Below, in pieces: positions 20,836 to 30,620 of a stretch of DNA of 64,000 bases (the first letter of the stretch is position 1; each line of letters opens with the position of its first letter). The translations under genes were made by a program, and so were the position numbers. The notes under the pieces were generated by a model that saw only the letters and a list, made by a program, of their open reading frames with translations, was not told where the DNA came from and did no database searches. The DNA is from Psococerastis gibbosa (lineage: Eukaryota > Arthropoda > Insecta > Psocodea > Psocidae): assembly GCA_963971405.1 (NCBI GenBank), contig OZ020484.1:28232770-28296769 (forward strand). Direction: 5' to 3'.

Positions 20836-21890
20836 GAAGTGCCTAAACATTTTGATCAGTCACTCATCTATATATATCGTTCGTTTTTTCGGCTTTTTCG
20901 GGGTTTTGAGGTATCTGTATCTCAGCCCCCTGTAAACTTGGAACCTAACTTTTTTAATATGTTATAAAGGAGTATAACTTTAGGAAAAATTCAAAATTTC
21001 ATCGTCACAGGTGCATTGGGTGCAAAACTACAGGGGCTCAAAAGTTCCAATTTTCACGTTTAAGCTCTTTCGGGTATAACTACTGGTCGCGCAACAGTCG
21101 GGCGGGTGTTGGAACTTGGCTCGTGCGCTTCCGCGCACGTTAATTGACCCCCTCACTTGTTTCAAAAATAAAATTGCTGCCTCTAAGAAATGCAAAGCTC
21201 ATGTAACATTTCAATGGACTACAAAGCTTACGATGCATTTAAGAAAGTCCACAGTCTTGCGACCACTTATTGACCTTCGACACACTCGTTTACTGGGCCA
21301 TAAAGTTCAAAGTTTCGTGCCGTTACGGTGTGCTGGCCTATCTTTTACTCATCCAGGCATCCAGCTCACTCACTTGGTTACGGTCTAGTGTAGGAGAGGA
21401 GTCTCTAAGCTTATGACATGGAATGTGGGTCACGTTGCGTAACGCATATGGCATATTCTTGAAAAGAATTAGTGCGTCCCATGATTTTTGGATTATTTCT
21501 TTCTAAATCGGCAGTGGCAGAATGGAGCACGCGCCCCTTAAACTTGAAGATTTCTGGGGCTAAGATATATAAGTACCTTAAAACGCAAGCGTTGCACATC
21601 AATAAGGAATGGTAAAATGTGTGTCAATATCTGTTATTGTCTATAACAGATATATTCTATTACAATTGTGATCCCTGGTCCGCGAACTAAGAAACTAGGA
21701 TCAAACGGTCCGACCCGGTCCGGTTCGGTCTCACCGATTTTTAGTATTTTTAATTTATTTTCAGTCCGGTCGTTGGTTCGGTCCCCTTTTCATCGGTCCG
21801 TCCAAAAATCCGTTCCGGACTGGACCGAATCTATCACTAGATACGGCCCCAGAACAATAAAATACTACCTGCCAGATTAGGTACAGCTAA

Positions 21891-22243
21891 GGCGCCCATT
21901 CCATTGACCGGCTAGGGCTATTTCCAAAAACAGTGACGTGGTAGCAGACATTCAAGTTTCCACCGATCTCGCATTGCAGAATGCAAATGACATTGACGGA
22001 AATTTGAATTTTTCTTTTTATAGAAATCTATTAAAATGTTCCTATCCCATGACGCCATTTTTTAATTTTAGTTTGTTTGTGATTTTACTGTATTGATCAA
22101 TTTTAACTATGGCATAGAGGAAAATAAACATTTCCGTCAATTCTGCAATGCGAGGTCTGTGGAAACGCCACCTAAGTCTTGAATGTCTGCTACCACGTCA
22201 CCGTTTTTGGAAATAGCCCTAGCCGGTCAATGGAATGGGCACC
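21891..22243. mobile_element. Palindromic MITE family A, copy A2 (composite)
   Basis: Ends GGCGCCCATTCCATTGACCG and CGGTCAATGGAATGGGCACC, then GTGACGTGGTAGCAGACATT and complement, then the inner core CCATGACGCCATTTTTTAAT. A TA dinucleotide flanks both sides. Outer arms plus an A1-like inner element make the composite form. Confidence 0.8.
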
Positions 22244-23770
22244 TTACCTGAATAGGGACAGTACATAGTAAATAAGTATTTATTCTATGCGGCTACCGAC
22301 ACGGCGACGCGACTCCCCTATCTTGTAAATAAATTACATGGATATGGAAATAGCCCCGATACAATCTATCGTTTCTTGCATTTACAAAAGTTTTAAATGT
22401 ATTAGGTTACTGATGTGCATTGACGCAGTTAAGCGCGGAAGTACAAAATTGACTAAATCAGCACAATAGCTTTCTGCAGGCCTAGTATGGCGATTATTTT
22501 TTAATCCTAACCTGGGATTAAAAATGTCAACAAGACTATTTTATAAGGGATAGGGCTCTATATTAGACAGGTATTGTCATCCGCCATTTTGAAGCCATTT
22601 TAAAGTCTGATGTATAAGCAAAGCAATGGGTGTTTATCTATTTATTTTTAGAAATTTATCGTTGTTTATATATTATTATTTTTTTAAAAATGTTCTACCA
22701 ATTAGGGAAATGCTTAATAAAAAAAAATTAATTCGTTTTTTTTTTGTTAAATCTTTTACTTTCTTACAATACTTACCATATAGGATTCAAAATGGCGAAC
22801 GACAATACCCGGGTATATGGTGCCTTAATAATTTTAAGTGCTATTCAAAATTATTTTGTTTACATTTTTAACCCCAAGTAAACTATAGATACCGTACAAA
22901 ACATCCTGCAGCCTATAGATTTATAGAAAATTACAATCAAATTAGGCCTATAAAAAGAATTCATGAATTATGAATTTATTAGTACCTGCGAGGGGCAGGG
23001 CTCACACCTAATTTCGCCCCTCAAAGACAAAATTTCTATATAGGATTGAAGCCATACCATTGCTGACCTTCAACGGGTTTAATTTCTTTATAAAATATCT
23101 GAATATATATTTATTCAGTACGATGATGCGACACTGACATTGACAATATCGGTCAAGTGAGCAGGCTTAGTCACAATAATGTTAACCGAATGTCATTATT
23201 AAACATAATTGCATTAGTAGTAATTTTTAATGGGATCAAGGCCCAATTTAGTCAATCTTGTATTTTATACAAATTTAAATTGTTAGCCTGTCAGTATTGG
23301 GATAAAAATAATTTTAACTTAACCGATTTTAGGACAGATTTTATAATTTTCTGTAAATTCAATGCTAAACATGAACCTAAATTTTATACTACGATATTAC
23401 AATAATTATTATTAAGAGTCAATCAGAGTACCCCCACTAACAGTGTTTTTTTTTACTATACATGAGTTGTTGACACAAATGGGAAAGCCAACTACAAGGC
23501 GTTATTCTATCTCTCAAATGCATGCTCATAACGTACATATTTTTGTCAATGAACCATTATAACATTTATATAATATATATACTACATTTGTAGTCTACTT
23601 TATCTAAATATATTGTATTCCGTTTATTTTCTGTAACCTTTTAATTGGTGGCTTATTTTATTTTTGCTTGTGTGTGACGGTACGAGATGGAAGATGTTAT
23701 AGTAACGATTGGACTGATTCTGCTGTTTTATCTAATCTAATTCATAGAATGGTAATACAGTAACCCATAT
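22244..23770. other. No supported gene; a weak small ORF and a diverged repeat
   Basis: 22500-22870 shares AAAATGT-AACAAG and AAGTGCTATTCAAAATT with 51890-51960, a diverged repeat. An ORF at 23190-23405 (71 codons) starts with a hydrophobic, signal-peptide-like stretch (MSLLNIIALVVIFNGIKA) followed by about 52 residues with three Cys. It is AT-rich, with no splice or promoter support, so it is not called as a gene. Confidence 0.35.
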
Positions 23771-23822
23771 ACTGTATATATACAGTACATACTGTATATA
23801 TACAGTACATACTGTATATAAT
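23771..23822. repeat. 20-bp palindromic tandem repeat (2.6 units)
   Basis: ACTGTATATATACAGTACAT occurs at 23771 and 23791, with a partial unit at 23811. Each unit is itself a palindrome centred on TATATA. Confidence 0.85.
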
Positions 23823-23911
23823 ATAGGAACTTTACCAGACGCGGATGATTTACCTCTCATGAAAGGTGGCGGCTGCCGACCATCTCTATAACTTGTTACG
23901 CCTGCCTTAGG

Positions 23912-24094
23912 CTTAAGCCCGGTGCACAAACCCAGATTCGACGTCAGCAGATCGGTCAAGATGTACATTAAATGCGAACGAATGGGTTGTTGCAGAAAGG
24001 CAGATTCTACTGCACCCTTTTGCTACAATGTATTTCGAAAGACCTGCTGCATATGATTCTGTTACCGCATAATCTGCCTTTGTACACCAGGCCT
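23912..24094. mobile_element. Possible short MITE with GCCCGGTGCAC-type ends
   Basis: Left AAGCCCGGTGCACAAA and right TTTGTACACCAGGCCTT form imperfect inverted ends about 180 bp apart, similar in style to the 35617-35759 element. Confidence 0.5.
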
Positions 24095-24144
24095 TATGTC
24101 CAAAGCCCCTATTTTATAGTGCGTCTGCATGGCCTACAGTAAAT

Positions 24145-24395
24145 TGTAGTCAGAATGGCGTAGAGGTAACGACTCGGACTATCATCCAGAAGGTGACTGG
24201 TTCGAGTCCAACCCGAATGCCAAAATTTTCTAGTGGTACAATTATTTATCTTCTGACTACCATGCTTCGGAGGGCATGTAAAGCCGGCGGTCCCGGCAGT
24301 CTTCCCTGACTGTCGATAGGTTAAACAGGAGGCTGTTGATGCAACCTGAAAACTCCTGTACCACGGGTAGTACCACCCCGACACGAATTTACTTT
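24145..24395 (+). mobile_element. tRNA-derived SINE, second family
   Basis: An A-box-like GGCGTAGAGGTAACGACTCG and B box GGTTCGAGTCC are followed by a body sharing CCATGCTTCGGAGGGCATGT and GGCGGTCCCGGC with the S family. The 3' part differs (GAGGCTGTTGATGCAACCTG, GGTAGTACCACCCCGACACG) and ends in a T-rich run. Confidence 0.7.
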
Positions 24396-24558
24396 TTTTT
24401 TAGTAAATTGTAGGTCGTAGTCCAGTTCTCTACCTACAGGACTATTCCTTACCTACTCTATAATAAAAGAGTAAACCGTTAAAGAGTAATTTCCCTGGCT
24501 CCTTCTGACTCCCCAGGAACTTCAACCGCACGGTCCTGTGAGTGCCTCTAATAATAAA

Positions 24559-24968
24559 AGAGTGTAAACCTGGTAGGAAATTGCCCAAATTGGCAGCCCG
24601 AAATTTAATACTATTTATTTTTTATTTAATTAACTAAGCAAGTTATTAAAGATTTGGCTCATTTATGCTGTAGAAGACTACTTATTCATGCATCATTTAA
24701 TAAGGTATTATTAGTTTTCGAAATTGTAGTTTTTTTTTATAAAATCGATTATACGTGAAAAGTTATTGTTTATAAAATATTGTCATGTTTATGAAAAAAC
24801 TACAATTTCGAAAATTAAAAATAGCCTATCTTATTATATATTATGATGCATGAAGTAGTCTTCTACAACTTAAATTAGCCAAATCTTTAATAACATGCTT
24901 AGTTAATTAAATAAAAAATAAAAAGTAATAAATTTCGGGCTGCCAATTTCCTACGGGCTGTACACTCC
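24559..24968. mobile_element. Palindromic foldback element (410 bp)
   Basis: AGAGTGTAAACCTGGTAGG pairs imperfectly with CCTACGGGCTGTACACTCCT. CAAATTGGCAGCCCGAAATT, GTAGAAGACTACTT and TTTTCGAAATTGTAGTTTT pair with complements in the right half. Arms are about 190 bp with almost no loop. It directly abuts a family A copy. Confidence 0.75.
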
Positions 24969-24971
24969 TAA

Positions 24972-25346
24972 GGTGCCCATTCCATTGACCGGCTAGGGCT
25001 ATTTCCAAAAACGGTGACGTGGTAGCAGATATTCAAGACTTAGGTGGCGTTTCCATCGGCCTCGCATTGCAGAATTGACGGAAATGTTTATTTTCCTTTA
25101 TGCCATAGTTAAAATTGATCATTGATCATACAGTAAAATCACATACAAACAAACTAAAATTAAAAAATGGCGTCATGGGATAGGAACATTTTAATAGATT
25201 TCTATAAAAAGAAAAATTCAAATTTCCGTCAATGTCATTTGCATTCTGCAATGCGAGATCAGTGGAAACGCAGCCTAAGCCTTGAATGTCTGCTACCACG
25301 TCACTGTTTTTGGAAATAGCCCTAGCCGGTCAATGGAATGGGCGCC
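24972..25346. mobile_element. Palindromic MITE family A, copy A3 (composite)
   Basis: Ends GGTGCCCATTCCATTGACCG and CGGTCAATGGAATGGGCGCC, flanked by TAA on both sides. Same composite structure as A2 with the core AAAAAATGGCGTCATGGGAT. Confidence 0.82.
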
Positions 25347-25789
25347 TAAGACGAATTCATAAAATTTCTTATACTGTCGGCTTAGTTACCTTTTCATGGC
25401 AGAAGCCTTTTGGAACCTACAATAGGTCTACTTTGCATTGTTAGTCACCCCTATTTTGTAGTTGAGCCTTAACTCACAGAATATAATTAAAAATAATAAA
25501 AACATTTTCTTGTATCACGACACGTAACATCTGGATCAGTAGCAAGTAGGATCTCAATCAAGGTTGTTGTGAAGTACGAGTACATTATATATACAGAAGT
25601 AGGTCTATGCCATGCATTGTGACACATAAGTTGTACTCGTATGCCGAAAACCTTTCAACAATTAGTTTTTTTTCTCTTAAATTGCTTCCAACGATAGTTT
25701 AAGTCTTGTTTATATTTAGCAAAAATACGAAATTCAGTTGGTTTGCATTTCAAGGTTGATGTTTCAAAATAGAAAGATAGGCTACTTAC

Positions 25790-25930
25790 GGGAAATAAAT
25801 CTTTAATTCTTCCTTATCTCCGGAAATGTATCCAACAGTAAGACGCTTTTCACAGAATCGCGGAAACTCGTTGTTGAGACGTGAGCATTCAGTAGCACTC
25901 ACTGGTCAAATTGGTAAACAAGCTTGATTC
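25790..25930 (-). other. Candidate 5'-UTR exon of the tetraspanin gene
   Basis: The reverse strand shows a strong donor TTTCCC|gtaagtag at 25790/25789, preceded by at least 100 bp of non-repetitive sequence. It has a 12-codon upstream ORF and no long frame. The tetraspanin start exon begins with an acceptor, so an upstream leader exon must exist and this is the best one seen. The link is inferred. The left boundary (transcription start) is approximate. Confidence 0.35.
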
Positions 25931-27229
25931 AGTTTCAGAGACGCCCTCGGCCTGTTCATTGCTGCAACTCCAAGGCAACCTGCGCCGTTGAATGCGCAGG
26001 AGAGTTATTATGAGTAGTAGTCTCAGGTTCCAGGCAGACAGGTACTATTAGGTAGACTACGCAGGCAGGTATACACATTGGTAGCCTGTAGACTATAGGT
26101 TCTCAACAGTGGCGTCTCATTCTCACCCGTCTGCAACAAAGAACAGTGCCATGCAGTGGCGTTGAGCTACTCGCTACTTTTTTATGTTTATTATTATTCT
26201 ATATGTTTATTAATATTTTTGAAGGGGATAAGCCTAGCTCATATATGCTTGAGGTCAAAATTAATATCTATTCAAAGGTGTGATGGAAATCAAACGAAGA
26301 TTGCATGATTAATGGAATTTTGTATACTTTGCATAGCCAGCATAGGTAGCCCAGATTTCTAGCATAAAAGGACTTTATAGATGATGGGTACCATGAGGGG
26401 GGGGGGGGGAGTAGTAGTAGTCATTTGCCTAGTGGCCTAGCGTAGCCTTTCTTTGGAAAGTAGGATTAGAGGCAAATGGCTAAGCATAGGCACACCAAGG
26501 CGAGTGTAGCGTCGACATAGGTGATCAAAATTGGTTTATTTTCCACACTGTATCTTGCCTATTTGCATCTGTATAACACAATCAATCAATCAACCTTTGT
26601 CCATGACCCACCAAGTTGAGACAGACGGCGTCCAAACATTCTGTGTGTTCACCACTGCCCAGCAATTTCTTAAACTGTCCAAAACGGTCTTTTTTAATTC
26701 CTGGTCGCATTTTAGGTCTTTAGTTGTCAACCAAATGGGCTTGTGGCGTGTCAAATCGATATAGGCCTATTAGTTGGGCTAAGTTTCCGCTCATGTTTCC
26801 AAAAGCTTGATTTGTTGCCTAGCATCTGAAATAAAAACTATCCACAAAAATGTCAAACATCAATAGGTTACTGTACGCACATCACGCAAATTGCGGATGA
26901 TTATGATAAGCTCGGACGCCTACACAAGGGCGGATTTTACCTCCAATTTAGGGGGGGGGGGCGGTCAGCGGGCAGATTCAGTGGATTATAACATTAAGAA
27001 ACATTATTATTTTTAATTCTCACTGTAAACCCATATTATCTAGTGTAAGTTCATTTAATTTGGATTCAGACCCCCAGACCCCCCCTAAAATCCCCCTTTG
27101 TATGTATATCCTCTTTACCGTAATATATACTGGGTTCGTTGTAATTCTTTTACACTCATAAAGGAAACCACGAAAATTGCCATGTTCAGTAACTGTGTCC
27201 TGGACTTTTTTTATTTTTTAACTTTTTAA
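25931..27229. other. No recognised gene
   Basis: Intergenic sequence between the divergent tetraspanin and ACSS3 genes. It holds G runs at about 26397-26409 and 26951-26961. An imperfect inverted pair (CAAGGGCGGATTTTAC near 26925 and AAAATCCCCCTTTG near 27090) may be a decayed MITE. Confidence 0.4.
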
Positions 27230-27425
27230 AAAGGTTACATCGCATACAAATAATTTATTGAATGTATCCGAATAACCTCTTCAATCGCCTCACTAAGTCA
27301 CCTAATAGGTGCTTGTGTCGAGTTGCGACACGTCTCCGACCGCAAAGTGTGTAGGAACTCGCACAAGTACAAGCACGCTACCACCTTGCCACCGAAGTCG
27401 CTGTCTGTAGTCTGTACTTGGTTAA
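27230..27425. repeat. Dispersed repeat family G, copy 1
   Basis: Shares GCATACAAATAATT..GAATGTATCCGAATAACCTC, CGCCTCACTAAGT and GCACAAGTACAAGCACGCTA with the palindromic copy at 50846-51175, and parts with 42650-42720 and 62140-62265. Confidence 0.65.
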
Positions 27426-27640
27426 GTCATGCCTATTTCATTGCGTCAATGGTAAGCTTGCTTCAGCTTGTCCATTATCGCTTGTAGCCGGTTTAGGTTG
27501 ACATCGAGAACGTATACCAGTTTGCCAATGGCCAAAAATTCATACGGAAACAATACAAATAATGTCCGAAATCGTTAGGGTCGTTGGCATTGGATAAGGG
27601 ACCCATAAGTCCATAAAAAGTCCTTCAATAAATTACAAAT
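27421..27640 (-). repeat. Dispersed repeat family I, copy 2 (reverse)
   Basis: TTGCGTCAATGGTAAGCTTG, GGTTGACATCGAGAACGT, AAACAATACAAATAATGTCC and TCCATAAAAAGTCCTTCAAT form the reverse complement of copy 7 (44945-45190). It carries an uninterrupted site matching the one occupied by a MITE at 29602. Confidence 0.7.
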
Positions 27641-27776
27641 TACTCGTAACTGTGTCCTATATTTCTACTCATTCATGGTCCCATTTTCTTTGCCACCTTC
27701 TCATGAGCTCTCCCGTGATTGCTTCCCTCTTATCCACTCTACTCTATCTATCTATTCTCATTTTTTCAACAAACAG

Positions 27777-27975
27777 CCGGCCGCCTTACCAAGTTGAATC
27801 CAGCGGACCAGAGCAGGTTCAAAGATGCAGATAACTTGGTAGTGTGCACAGTGCCGGTAGGGAAACATGGTAGGGCTTGTCCCTGGTCACCTCCGAACTA
27901 ATCGTGTGACTTCACTGTGTTTCCCAAGTGGTTCGGAATCCACTATAATCAGGAGGTCCACTGTCCTATGGGCCC
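27777..27975. repeat. Dispersed repeat Q, copy 2 (uninterrupted)
   Basis: CGGCCGCCTTACCAAGTTGA, GGTAGTGTGCACAGTGCCGG and AAGTGGTTCGGAATCCACTA match copy 1 at 3785-4335. Only one AGTGTGCACAG is present, so it represents the empty site for the insert at 3851. Confidence 0.65.
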
Positions 27976-28270
27976 ACACCGTGGCCTGGGACTGTGTCCA
28001 ACCATACTGCTACTACTACTATGCAACAAACAACATTGGGTTCACTATATGGTAAATTCAGATTTCCATAATATGGTATCCCCTTCCCATATTACATGGT
28101 ATTCTCATAATATGGGATATTTGCGTGTACATTAATGTACTGTAACCTTGGGGCGCGTAGCCAAGGCGTTTACTTCAATACTATTTTTCTGTTGGACTCT
28201 GTTACTGTTTCCTGATTCCAAGTTTGGTTTCATTATGGGAACTTTGCCTACATAGGCAACGTAGGCTATC

Positions 28271-28779
28271 CAGAGGCGGTCCCAGACCTCATAAAAGGGG
28301 GAGGCACTTTTCAGTGGCGTAACGATAGGTTTTCAATGGTGTATAATTTGGCGCCTCTCCACCCACTTTCATAAATGTTGCTCAGGAGCCAGAGGGCTGG
28401 AATATTGGGGTTTTACGCATTTTGAGAGCAATACGGCTTATATATTACAAAGAATCAATATAATTGTGGACAAGGGGGGCTCGGGGGTCTCCCCCGGGAG
28501 AATTGTTTTGAAAAATAGGGCTGAAATAGTGAGGTTTTGTGCATTTTGAGAGCAATAGGCCTAAGGCTTATATACTACAAAGAATCAATGTAGTGGCGGA
28601 CAAGGGGGGCCCTGGGGTCCCCCCCGGGAGAAATGTTTTGAAAAATAGGGCTGAAATAGTGAGGTTTTGCGCATTTTGAGTGCAGTAACACTTAGATTAA
28701 TTTAAAGGCAAAGAATATAACTGCTGGCCAAAGGGGGGGGGGCAATTGCCCTCAGTGCCGGTCACTGTGTCCGCCTCTG
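28271..28779. mobile_element. hAT-type MITE with internal tandem repeats and perfect 8-bp TSD
   Basis: Termini CAGAGGCGG and CCGCCTCTG are flanked by identical AGGCTATC copies (28263-28270 and 28780-28787), the hAT signature of 8-bp duplication and CA(G)-type ends. Inside are about 2.5 tandem units (CATTTTGAGAGCAATA, ACAAAGAATCAAT, CCCCCGGGAGAA, TTTTGAAAAATAGGGCTGAA) at about 28400-28690. No transposase: non-autonomous. Confidence 0.85.
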
Positions 28780-29377
28780 AGGCTATCTGTGGTAAAAAAA
28801 AATACTATGAAAATATTGACTATTAAATAATTTTACTTTTTTATTCCAATTAATTTATAAAAAATAATTTTCCCACTTTACCTTGGACTATGGAATAACT
28901 TACTATGGAATATGCACAGTAAAGTCTTTTTTCTGTTGTCCATAATAATAAATAGTCAGAATGTTCTGACTTGGCGACTCACTTGGTGCTACGTCCTAGG
29001 CCTAGCCCTAACACAAGAGCATTGGCTCCTCTTGGAGCCAGAGAGAGAGAGAAACAGCTGATTACACCGTGCAGGTTGGAGTGGACTCCTAACAAGGAAT
29101 GAGTATCATGTAGCCCCCTAGGTTACTAAGTTGCCCCCCCCCTCCCCAAAGCCATTAAGTTGTCCCCTAAGTTATTTTATAATATAAAACTGTATGTATA
29201 AATTTAATAATAATGTTCCACAAACTAGTTTTACCAACTTATTTTGTTATTTTGTCATAATATTGGAAATATGAATTATTATAGACTCGTACCAGAACTT
29301 TGTTAAGTCAGGTTTACGCCTGTTGTACGATAATGATAATAATAATAATTATTATTGATTCGCTTATTATGGACGTA

Positions 29378-29560
29378 CTACTCGTGCTGAACCTCTGCCA
29401 ACGACCCCGTCGGTTTTCGGACACTATTGGTATTGTTTCCGAATGAATTTCAAGCAGTTGGCAAACTGGTTAATTCCTCAATGTCTACCCACACTTACTA
29501 CCAGTGCCAATGGGCAAGCTCAGACATGCTTACATTGTATACCAGGTATTAGCTCGACTT
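29378..29560 (+). repeat. Dispersed repeat family I, copy 3
   Basis: AACGACCCCGTCGGTTTTCGG, TATTGTTTCCGAATGAATTT, GGCAAACTGGTTAATTCCTC and CAAGCTCAGACATGCTTACA match the other copies. Confidence 0.7.
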
Positions 29561-29601
29561 AACCTAGTTTGGGAACGAGTCACGCCTGTTACATTGTGTG
29601 A

Positions 29602-29993
29602 CAGGGACGCCGAGTTTTAAAAATTCTGGGGGGGGGGGGCAAGAATTCGGCCGGTACTCTGGAAAGTCTTAAGAAAATGCATTGGTAAACTTACTTAAAA
29701 TAACAATAATGCAGAAAACGTTGACCGATTTATACTCGTAGGTATCGCTCTTTCTATACAAAATTGTTGACTAAAGCCTTCATATCCAGGTTTTGTGCCT
29801 CTTCATTGTGAATGCTCATGATTGCCATGGCATTAAGTCTCTCTGCGTCTACGCATGGTCGCATGAAACTATATAAATAAATGAACTGCACTAAGAGCTC
29901 TTCATTTCTGGGGGGGGGGGGGGCTGCCCCCCAGAAACTAGTCTGCGGGGGCAAGATGGACCGTGCCCCCCCCCCTCCAAGTCGGCGTCCCTG
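29602..29993. mobile_element. hAT-like MITE inserted into a family I repeat
   Basis: Termini CAGGGACGCCGAG and TCGGCGTCCCTG. Flanks ATTGTGTG and ATTGTGTC match at seven of eight bases. The sequences on either side join into a reverse-oriented family I copy, and the homologous undisturbed site is seen at about 27437-27455. The interior holds G and C runs. The interior reading is not a transposase. Confidence 0.75.
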
Positions 29994-30190
29994 ATTGTGT
30001 CAATGGTAAGAATTGGTCAGCTTGTTCATAGTCCTTTGTAGCAAGTGTGGGTTGACGTCGAGAATGTGTACCTGTTTGCCAGCGCCCAAAATTCACCCGA
30101 AAACAATACCAACATTTTCGAAAATATCAATAGAGTCGTTAGCAGGAAAAGGTAGGTCCATAAAAAGCCCTTCAAAAAATATGCAAAATA
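29994..30190 (-). repeat. Dispersed repeat family I, copy 4 (reverse, split by the MITE)
   Basis: GTGTCAATGGTAAGAATTGG, GGTTGACGTCGAGAATGTG and GTCCATAAAAAGCCCTTCAA match copy 2. Its remaining end lies left of the MITE (about 29560-29601). Confidence 0.7.
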
Positions 30191-30499
30191 ATAACAAACA
30201 ATTGCACATGTAACATAGAATCTCTAAGAGACAGCATCTTACCATGCATGTGGCAGCACCACGACATCTCTTCTATTTATAGGTTGGGAACCGCTGGACT
30301 GGGCTATCTATACCTAGCGATTCGGCTGCGGTCGATGTTCTTCTTAGCATGGGCGGGGTCCTGTTCTGAGCGAGCTCGTCGCAGAGGGTTGCTTCCGAGG
30401 TCTGTTCGTCTGTTGTTTGTAATGGTATTCTGCCGGATATGATGTCCATGAGCGGAAGTTGAGCACTAGTTCGAATTTCCATTAGTAGCCCGCGGCGTG

Positions 30500-30523
30500 T
30501 GGCCCTCAGTCGTGTATGCTAAC
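30500..30523 (+). promoter_or_regulatory. Possible initiator of the ACSS3 gene
   Basis: TCAGTC at 30506-30511 matches the arthropod initiator TCAGTY exactly, with A+1 at 30508, giving a 16-base leader before the ATG at 30524. No TATA box or clear downstream element was seen. Weak evidence. Confidence 0.3.
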
Positions 30524-30620
30524 ATGATTTCCCTCAACGGCGCGAAAGTGCCACATTTTGAAAAGGAAACAGCTGAGCCCAAAACTAACGGCACCTATTT
30601 CGAGCATCATATTCTTCGAA
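30524..30620 (+). CDS. ACSS3: ACSS3 exon 1 (start)
   Basis: 32 codons plus one base, donor CGAA|gtaagc. Chosen because phase 1 fits exon 2 and the ATG has A at -3 (AACATG). Starts MISLNGAKVPHF; acidic, Arg-poor, so not a typical mitochondrial presequence. The frame is open upstream to 30470 without an ATG, so a spliced upstream start is possible. Confidence 0.75.

Larger units (their letters stand above)
17632..21218. mobile_element. 3.6-kb inverted-repeat element with nested insertions
   Basis: The left arm (17632-18340) is repeated in reverse at 18620-18650 plus 18810-19419, then resumes at about 21130-21218. Landmarks: GCATTTCTTAGAGGCAGCAA pairs with its complement at 21165-21194; CTTAACCTCAAG with CTTGAGGTTAAG; CCTCAGACCAATCTTGTAGA with its complement at 19108-19127; CTCGACATCA pairs closer in. 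The right arm is broken by a SINE (18652-18809) and by about 1.7 kb (19420-21130) holding another palindrome. No transposase is seen. Foldback or Mutator-like is possible; class open. Confidence 0.7.

Noticed and set aside
29754-29954. Minus-strand reading inside the hAT-like MITE as a transposase remnant
   Set aside because: No transposase motif; it crosses the G/C homopolymer and the terminal region.
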